This document shows, in pieces, positions 6,698 through 11,685 of a DNA stretch of 11,685 nucleotides. The stretch spans positions 1 through 11,685 of the forward strand of contig PNNM01000033.1 in the NCBI GenBank assembly GCA_013824215.1, in the 5' to 3' direction. The position numbers were made by a program, and so were the translations under genes. Position 1 is the stretch's first letter, and every line of letters starts with the position of its first letter. The notes beneath the pieces were generated by a model that saw only the letters and a program-made list of their open reading frames with translations, was not told where the DNA came from and did no database searches. The stretch comes from Coriobacteriaceae bacterium (GTDB lineage: Bacteria > Actinomycetota > Coriobacteriia > Anaerosomatales > D1FN1-002).

Positions 6698-7968
6698 TAG
6701 CCGGCCTCCGCCACGGCGCGGGCGCCGATGTCGGAGCGGCAGAACATCCCGTCGAAGCTGATGAGTCCGACCGCCTCGTACGCGCGAGCGCGGGCCTCGG
6801 CGAGCGTTGGAGCGAGCGCCGTGACGTTCAGCACGCGCCCGCCGGCTGTGACGACATCGTCGCCGCGACGGACGGTACCGGCGTGGTACACGGTCACACC
6901 CGGGACCTGCTCGGCGGCCTCGATCCCCGAGATGACCTTGCCCTTCTCGTACGCGCCGGGGTAGCCGCCCGAAGCCAGGACGACGGAGACGGCCGGATCG
7001 CGACGCCAGCGCACGTCGACGCCGTCCAACCGCCCGTCGGCCGTCGCGATCATGACGTCCAACAGGTCGCTCTCCATGCGCGGGAGGATGACCTGGGTCT
7101 CCGGGTCGCCGAAGCGCGCGTTGAACTCGAGCACCTTGGGCCCTTGGGCCGTGAGGATGAAGCCACCGTAGATGACTCCGGAGTACAGGATGCCGTCGGA
7201 GTACAGCCCCGAGACGGCCCGCTGGAGAAGGCCGGTCATCTCGGCCAGCGCCGCCGCGTCGAGCGAGGGAACGGGCGAGAAGACGCCCATGCCGCCGGTG
7301 TTGGGCCCCTCGTCGTCATCGAAGGCGCGCTTGTGATCCTGCGCCGGCACCATGGGCACGACCGTGCGTCCGTCCGTGAACGCGAGCAGGGAGCACTCGG
7401 GACCCTCGAGGTACTCCTCCACGAGCACGGTGGACCCCGCGGCGCCGAAGCGCCCGTCGAAACACTCGTGGATGGCGCGCTCGGCGGTCCCGACGTCCAT
7501 GGCCACAGTGACACCCTTGCCCGCCGCCAGACCGTCGGCCTTGATCACGATCGGAGCGCCGACCTCACGGAGGTACTCCACGGCCAGATCGGCCAGATCG
7601 AAGGACCTGCTGCGAGCTGCGGGGATGCCGTGCCGGTTCATCACGGCCTTCGCGAAGTCCTTGGAGCCTTCGAGGCGCGCGGCGTCGGCGACAGGACCGA
7701 ACACCTTGACGCCGTGCGCCTCGCACGCGTCCGCCACGCCCGCGACCAGCGGACCCTCGGGACCGATCACGACCAGGTCGTAACCCTCGGCGATCGCGTA
7801 GACGGCCACGGCATCCGGGTCGTCGATGTCGAGGGGCACGTTGCGGGCTATCGCCGCCGTGCCGCCGTTGCCCGGTGCGGCCACGACCTCGGTCACGCGG
7901 GGTGACTGGAGCAGCTTGTGCACGATGGCATGCTCGCGACCACCGGAACCCAGGACGAGGATGCGCAT
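6697..7968 (-). CDS. purD: Phosphoribosylamine-glycine ligase (GAR synthetase)
   Basis: It joins glycine to 5-phosphoribosylamine using ATP, step 2 of IMP synthesis. The 423-residue protein has the standard PurD layout. The N-domain has LVLGSGGREHA (4-14) and APGNGG (31-36), then GPEGPL (69-74). The ATP-grasp domain covers about 101-300, with KADGLAAGKGV (143-153), EEYLEGPE (184-191), QDHKRAFDDDEGPNTGGMG (210-228) and the metal-binding EFNARFGDPETQ (281-292). The C-domain has VVLASGGYPG and GRVLNVTA. I start at ATG 7966-7968, where homology begins (MRILVLGSGG). Its SD is weak, a GGGGG about 11 bases upstream, but an in-frame GTG at 8007 has none and would add 13 atypical residues. The stop overlaps the start of the radical SAM gene by one base, so the two form an operon. 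The gene lies 85 bases after the glycosyltransferase stop. Confidence 0.97.
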   Translation of the reverse strand: MRILVLGSGGREHAIVHKLLQSPRVTEVVAAPGNGGTAAIARNVPLDIDDPDAVAVYAIAEGYDLVVIGPEGPLVAGVADACEAHGVKVFGPVADAARLEGSKDFAKAVMNRHGIPAARSRSFDLADLAVEYLREVGAPIVIKADGLAAGKGVTVAMDVGTAERAIHECFDGRFGAAGSTVLVEEYLEGPECSLLAFTDGRTVVPMVPAQDHKRAFDDDEGPNTGGMGVFSPVPSLDAAALAEMTGLLQRAVSGLYSDGILYSGVIYGGFILTAQGPKVLEFNARFGDPETQVILPRMESDLLDVMIATADGRLDGVDVRWRRDPAVSVVLASGGYPGAYEKGKVISGIEAAEQVPGVTVYHAGTVRRGDDVVTAGGRVLNVTALAPTLAEARARAYEAVGLISFDGMFCRSDIGARAVAEAG

Positions 7969-8020
7969 CTCGAGGAAGACCCCCCTGACCCGAAGACGGC
8001 GTGTCACGGCCCGAGATGTG

Positions 8021-8026
8021 ATTGTA
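8021..8026 (-). promoter_or_regulatory. Putative -10 box upstream of purD
   Basis: TACAAT on the minus strand (ATTGTA on plus), preceded by CGGC and followed by CAC, lies about 53 bases upstream of the purD ATG in the gap after the glycosyltransferase gene. It matches five of six positions of TATAAT. No good -35 is visible 16-18 bases further up. It would place the transcript start near 8014 and suggests the purD-radical SAM pair can be transcribed independently. Confidence 0.35.
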
Positions 8027-8053
8027 GCCGAACCCGGATCGGAGACGTGCGCG

Positions 8054-9600
8054 TCAGGCGGCCTCGGTGAGGCGCTCCACGAGCCGCTTCGGTGTCACCT
8101 TCCATGAGAGCGGCACGCCGAACATCAGCTTCGTCTGAGCGTGCAGCGCCGGCATGGTGCCGAGGAAGAACCCGATGATGGGCGCACCGATCCACATGAG
8201 CCCGATCTCGAAGGCGAGACGGCCGAGAGACCATCCGCGAGGCGGAGGGTACGGAGCAGCTCCACGACGATCGTGCAGGCGACCGCCAGCGTGCCGGCGA
8301 GGAAGAAGTAGCGCAGCACCGGATGCACGTCGCGGATCGCGCCGCCCGCGTCGTAGTAGGCCCAAGCGCGTTCGACGCCGAGGTTGATCGCGTAGCCGGT
8401 GATGAGCATGAACCACGAGGCCACGCGCAGGGTGTGGTCGTGAAGCACCTGCACGAGACGGAAGACCGACTGGGCCGCGGGGCGGGCCCCCTCGTCGATG
8501 ATCTCGCGCAAGATGTAGCCCACGTCCTCGGCACCCCAAGCGTGTCGCAGGACCTGGTCGTAGCGGTTCTTCATCGCACGCCAGAACGTCTCCCCGTCCG
8601 TGGCGTCGGACCATGTGGGGAGGAAGACCGGCGTCAGCGAGACGTCACCGTGACGCTTGAACATCGCGTTCAGCATCACGTGCCAGTCCTCGGAGATCAC
8701 CATCGGGTCCCACCAGCCGGTCTCCTCGGCCATCTTCATCGAGAGGGTGTAGGTGGAGATGGGCAGCGGTTCGTAGAAGGGCATCGCGAGCTCTGCGAGG
8801 TGTGCGGCGTGGATGAACCATGCGGTGTAGCGGATCGGGGCTGGGACGTCCCAGATGTTGTTGTAGTAGTGCATCGGCGCCTGCCAGAAGCGCGCGTGAC
8901 GGCGCTCGTCCGCGGCGAACATGCGCGAGACCGCCGCGAAGTACTTGGGGTGGATCACCGAGTCCGCGTCGCACGAGGTCACGGTGATCCGGTCGAGCGG
9001 GATGCCCAGCTCCCGGACGACGATGTCGCGAGCGATCCCCGCGGCGTACGTCTGGTTGGACGCCTTGCAGGCGAGTTCGCCGGGCACGTCCGCGGGGTGG
9101 ACCGTGACGATGATGCTCTCGAACCGGTCGGCGTAGCGCGCCGCGAGTGCCTCGCCCTTCTCGAGAGCGCCGGGTTCGCGCTGCTCCATGCCGAGCACCA
9201 CGACGACGCGCTCTTCGGCGCGATGCTGCACCGCGAGCGCACCGATGGTGCGCTCGAGCACGTCGAGCGGTTCCTTGTAGTTCGGCACGAGCACGACGTG
9301 GTGAACGTCGGCGGGCGAGAAGGCGGCGGGCCCCGGCAGGGTGTCGTCCTCGGTCCAGTCACGCTTTTCCCAGATGCGCCGGCGAACGTCACCGACGATG
9401 GCGAAGGTCACGATGAGGATCATGCGCAGCATCAGGTAGCCGACGAACACGGTGGCCACTGAGGCCCACTGGTCTGGGAAGAAGAACAGCCCCACGACGG
9501 CGGCCGACACGATGGCCCAGGAGATGACGCCCGGCACGGCGTACGTCCAGCCGTGGGGGTGCGCGGAGAAGACGGGGGCGTCAGAGGAGCGTGTGTTCAA
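8054..9600 (-). CDS. Membrane glycosyltransferase, family 2-like, with an apparent -1 frameshift near its 3' end
   Basis: A GT2-type enzyme that would transfer a sugar from a nucleotide donor at the membrane; donor and acceptor are unknown. From the TTG start (9598-9600; GGGGG SD) there are two N-terminal membrane helices (about 22-42 and 46-70). The cytosolic catalytic core has VVLVPNYKEP (102-111), the metal-binding TSCDADS (208-214), VISEDWHV with the likely catalytic base D305 (301-308), and QVLRHAWG (349-356), a variant of the QxxRW motif. Helices follow at about 392-410 and 428-449. The frame then breaks near 8240-8246. The continuous frame runs into Ser/Arg-rich junk and stops at 8125. 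The other minus-strand frame continues sensibly (RGWSLGRLAFEIGLMWIGAPIIGFFLG) to a stop at 8054. Restoring one C gives a ~515-residue protein with a fifth helix. GTG codons at 9630 and 9660 are alternative starts without SD; the latter abuts the proposed promoter. Confidence 0.8.
8234..8246. repeat. Perfect hairpin at the glycosyltransferase frameshift point
   Basis: TCCGC-GAG-GCGGA is a perfect 5-base stem with a 3-base loop, exactly where the reading frame changes. GC hairpins like this are known trouble spots for base calling and polymerases, so it is a plausible cause of a missing base, natural or technical. Confidence 0.6.
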
Positions 9601-9660
9601 GCGGGATCCCCCAAGGGACGTCGGTTCCACCTTGCGGGGGCTTGTGCCCCGCGGCGCCAC

Positions 9661-9666
9661 ATTCTA
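9661..9666 (-). promoter_or_regulatory. Putative -10 box upstream of the glycosyltransferase gene
   Basis: TAGAAT on the minus strand (ATTCTA on plus) is preceded by GCGCG in the 80-base gap after purA. A weak -35 candidate, TGGTCG, is 17 bases upstream. It would place the transcript start near 9654. That rules out the GTG at 9660 as a start and supports the TTG at 9600. Confidence 0.35.
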
Positions 9667-9739
9667 CGCGCCGGACCGGCTTTCGACCACCCGCGTAGCC
9701 GCCGTGTGGCCGACCCGTCACCTCGACGGGGCTTGCGCG

Positions 9740-11038
9740 CTACGGCCGGCGCTCCCAGCGGCGCAGGATGGTCTGCTCGCGCGCGGGGCCGACGGCGATG
9801 ATCGATACCGGGACCTCGGCGTGGTCCTCGAGGAAGCCGATGTAGTCGCGCGCGGCCTTCGGCAGATCGCGGAAGCGCCGGCAGCCGGTGATGTCGGTCT
9901 TCCAGCCGGGAAGCTCCTCGTAGACCGGTCGGGCGTGGTGGAAGACGGTCTGGTGACAAGGCAGCCGGTCGTAGCGCTTGCCCTCGTACTCGTAGGCGAC
10001 GCAGACCTTGATCCGGTCGAGTTCGGAGAGCACGTCGAGCTTCGTCACCACGAGATCCGTGATGCCCGAGACCTGGACCGCGTAGCGGATGATGACCGCG
10101 TCGTACCAGCCGCAGCGCCTCTGCCGCCCGGTGGTGGTGCCGTACTCGCCCCCGACCCGGGTGAGGATCTCGCCGACGCCGCCGGGGATGTCGTCCAGTT
10201 CCGTGGGGAAGGGACCGGAGCCGACGCGCGTGATGTAGGCCTTGGCGATCCCGAGCACGCGATCGATGCGTCTCGGGCCGACACCGACACCCGTGCAGGC
10301 GCCGCCGGCCGTCGGGCTCGAACTGGTGACGAAGGGGTACGTCCCGTGGTCGAGGTCGAGCAGGGTGCCCTGCGCTCCCTCGAAGAACACCCATTGATCG
10401 GCCTCGAGCGCGCGGTTGATGACCGCGGAGGTGTCCGCGATGTGCGGCTTGATGCGCTCCGCGTAGCCCATGTACTCCTCGGCGATCGCCTCGGCCGAGT
10501 GGCCGGGCAGGCCGTACACCTTGGTCAGGATGTCGTTCTTCTCGACCAGGGCGGCCTCGACCTTCTTCATGAAGATGTGCTCGTCGGTGAGGTCCTGGAC
10601 GCGCAGGCCCATCCGTGAGGCCTTGTCCATGTAGGCGGGTCCGATGCCCCGGCGCGTCGTGCCGATCTCGAGGCTGCCCAGCCGCCGCTCCGAAGCGCCG
10701 TCGAGGTCGCGGTGGTACGGCATGATCAGGTGCGCGTTGCAGGAGATGAGCAGGCGGTGGGTGGACAGACCGTCCGCCTCGAGCGTGTCCATCTCCTCGA
10801 GCAGCACCGCGGGATCGATGACGCACCCGTTGCCGATGACCGGCGTGATATGCGGATACATCACACCCGACGGGATGAGGTGCAGCTTCAGGGTGCGGCC
10901 GCCATGGATGACGGTGTGCCCCGCGTTGTTGCCGCCCTGGAAGCGCACGACGTAGTCGAAGTCGTCTGCCAGCAGGTCGGTGATCTTGCCCTTGCCCTCG
11001 TCGCCCCATTGGGCGCCGACCAGCACGATGCCGGCCAT
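9740..11038 (-). CDS. purA: Adenylosuccinate synthetase
   Basis: It makes adenylosuccinate from IMP, aspartate and GTP, the first committed step to AMP; cytosolic homodimer. The 432-residue length is typical. Motifs are VGAQWGDEGKGK (7-18, with catalytic Asp13), FQGGNNAGHT (33-42, catalytic His41), GTTRRGIGPAYMDKA (126-140), FFEGAQGTLLDLDHGTYPFVTSS (218-240), SPTAGGACTGVGVGP (241-255), RVGSGPFPTE (271-280), TTTGRQRRCGWYD (301-313), TKLDVL (332-337, base recognition) and VGPAREQTI (416-424). ATG 11036-11038 is fixed by homology and by AGGAG six bases upstream (CTCCT at 11045-11049, plus strand). The frame stays open another 492 bases upstream, but that translation is Arg/Ser-rich with no family resemblance, so it is non-coding. 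It is preceded by a 373-base leader and followed by an 80-base gap before the glycosyltransferase start region. Confidence 0.97.
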   Translation of the reverse strand: MAGIVLVGAQWGDEGKGKITDLLADDFDYVVRFQGGNNAGHTVIHGGRTLKLHLIPSGVMYPHITPVIGNGCVIDPAVLLEEMDTLEADGLSTHRLLISCNAHLIMPYHRDLDGASERRLGSLEIGTTRRGIGPAYMDKASRMGLRVQDLTDEHIFMKKVEAALVEKNDILTKVYGLPGHSAEAIAEEYMGYAERIKPHIADTSAVINRALEADQWVFFEGAQGTLLDLDHGTYPFVTSSSPTAGGACTGVGVGPRRIDRVLGIAKAYITRVGSGPFPTELDDIPGGVGEILTRVGGEYGTTTGRQRRCGWYDAVIIRYAVQVSGITDLVVTKLDVLSELDRIKVCVAYEYEGKRYDRLPCHQTVFHHARPVYEELPGWKTDITGCRRFRDLPKAARDYIGFLEDHAEVPVSIIAVGPAREQTILRRWERRP

Positions 11039-11411
11039 CGCTGGCTCCTGGTGTGTGCTCGGCCCCGCGGACCCCTGCCGCCGCTCCCGGGCCGGACCGA
11101 CCGCCCTTCCCGGGCGGAACGCTCTGGCGCTCCTCACCTGTTCGGCGAGCGCCCGCGTAAGTATGCGGGACGGAAGGCGTTGTACGCCAGAGGGAGGGCG
11201 TCCCGGCGGACTTGCACGCTCACGGTTCGCCCCGTGCGCCTCACGCAAGGGCCGCCGTGCGAGCGCAGGCAGACGACTTCCCGAGAACGGAGCCTCCGTC
11301 AAACCCGGGGCGTTCCACCTGTGGCCGCCGCGAGCCTGCCGTCCGCGGTGTAGGTGGCGGCGGAGGAGAGCGTGCGCGCCAGCGTGGTCCAGCTCACCGA
11401 TGACGCTCCGC
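11039..11411 (-). other. Non-coding leader upstream of purA with several inverted repeats
   Basis: No credible gene is visible on either strand in these 373 bases; open frames are Arg/Pro-rich and reflect GC content. It holds many GC stems. CCGCCC-N5-GGGCGG is at 11101-11117. GGCGCTC-N14-GAGCGCC is at 11126-11153, and GGCGT-N3-ACGCC at 11176-11188. A long-range pair CTCTGGCG (11122-11129)/CGCCAGAG (11185-11192) competes with the previous two. There are also CACGG-N6-CCGTG (11221-11236) and ACGGAG-C-CTCCGT (11287-11299). No convincing promoter stands out; TACAAC and CATACT on the minus strand near 11165-11185 are weak candidates. I recognise no known riboswitch or structural RNA here. Confidence 0.5.
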
Positions 11412-11685
11412 CTAGGGCAGGTAGCTGACCGGGTCTTCAGCGCGAGGGGAGTCGACCTTAGTCGCGAGCACGTTGCCTCTCGCATCTGGGATGCCGCGGA
11501 CTTCGACCCATCGATCGATGAGCGCCTCAAGGTCTTGTTCGTCGGTTCCCCCCACGACGTCTACCGGAACGCCGTCGATGCGAACGGTCGTGTCCCGATC
11601 GATTACCACCCAACGAGCGCGCCACTCGGTTACACCGGCGGATGAGGCCTTGCTGAACAACAGGGCCCTGAAAGCCGAGCCGCCT
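11412..11685 (-). CDS. DUF5666-like domain protein, C-terminal part (cut by window edge)
   Basis: The frame is open to the right edge; 90 residues and a TAG stop are visible. The segment WVVIDRDTTVRIDGVPV ... DRWVEVRGIPDARGNVLATKVDSP matches the pattern of DUF5666-type beta-barrel repeats, in which a value is set at the T-x-V strand and closed by G-x-x-D-x-x-G-x-x-x-A-T-x-I/V. These repeats are typical of secreted or surface proteins of unknown function, often in tandem, so more copies may lie upstream beyond the window. It ends in an acidic, proline-containing tail (EDPVSYLP). A TTG at 11660 is possible as a start but unlikely, because the frame continues past it. It is on the same strand as purA but 373 bases away. 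The domain call rests on pattern memory only. Confidence 0.55.
   Translation of the reverse strand, partial: GGSAFRALLFSKASSAGVTEWRARWVVIDRDTTVRIDGVPVDVVGGTDEQDLEALIDRWVEVRGIPDARGNVLATKVDSPRAEDPVSYLP

Noticed and set aside
8125..8241. Ser/Arg-rich C-terminus of the glycosyltransferase in the unshifted frame
   Set aside because: It has the composition of out-of-frame GC-rich sequence, and the alternate frame over the same bases gives a membrane helix and a normal tail.
4071..9462. Long plus-strand open frames at about 4071-5294, 6571-7905 and 8323-9462
   Set aside because: They lie antisense to purE, purD and the glycosyltransferase, have Arg/His/Gly-biased composition with no recognisable motif, and are expected mirrors of GC-rich third positions.
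9714..9730. CCCGTC-ACCTC-GACGGG hairpin just after the purA stop, as a terminator
   Set aside because: A 6-base stem exists but no T-run follows on the minus strand; it could only be a weak or Rho-assisted stop.
11221..11236. CACGG-TTCGCC-CCGTG as a tRNA T-arm
   Set aside because: The loop has six bases and lacks TTCGANN, and no anticodon arm, D arm or acceptor stem fits around it.
11039..11530. N-terminal extension of the purA frame by about 160 residues
   Set aside because: The extra translation is Arg/Ser/Pro-rich, unlike any PurA, and overlaps the DUF5666-like gene. The internal ATG at 11038 has a proper AGGAG and matches the family start exactly.

Overview
The window is GC-rich throughout, with mostly G or C at third codon positions, and is densely coded. 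It reads like a chromosomal segment of a high-GC Gram-positive bacterium. An archaeal-type PEP carboxylase, an exported protein with an NADase-type glycan-binding domain, long-form HisG and a HemN-like radical SAM enzyme together would fit an anaerobic actinobacterium such as a member of the Coriobacteriia. That placement is inference, not something the sequence proves. I see no IS element, CRISPR array, tRNA, rRNA or phage gene.

Layout. Positions 1-1401 (+) hold the 3' part of an exported, probably membrane-anchored protein. Positions 1473-2933 (+) encode archaeal-type phosphoenolpyruvate carboxylase. From there to the right edge every gene is on the minus strand. In transcription order (right to left) they are: the 3' end of a DUF5666-like gene cut by the window edge (11412-11685); a 373-base non-coding leader; purA (9740-11038); a membrane glycosyltransferase with an apparent frameshift (8054-9600); purD (6697-7968); a HemN/HemW-like radical SAM gene that shares one base with the purD stop (5333-6697); purE (4794-5255); a small conserved-looking gene of unknown function (4353-4754); an ArsR-family regulator (3935-4270); and hisG (2961-3833), which converges on the PEP carboxylase gene with 27 bases between them.

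How it fits together. Three purine genes lie within about 6 kb: PurD (step 2 of the IMP pathway), PurE (the carboxylation step) and PurA (first step of the AMP branch). They are interleaved with a glycosyltransferase and a radical SAM enzyme rather than forming a classical contiguous pur operon. HisG draws on the same PRPP and ATP pool. PEP carboxylase is anaplerotic and makes oxaloacetate, hence the aspartate that PurA consumes. These metabolic links are established biochemistry; shared regulation is only a guess.

Most of the window is ordinary core metabolism. The points worth a second look are the glycosyltransferase frameshift, which sits on a perfect 13-base hairpin; the ArsR protein's C-terminal four-cysteine pattern; mutually exclusive stems in the purA leader; recurring TAnAAT boxes without a clear -35; the unknown 133-residue protein beside purE; and the C-terminal anchor of the first protein. 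I found no clearly new biological system.
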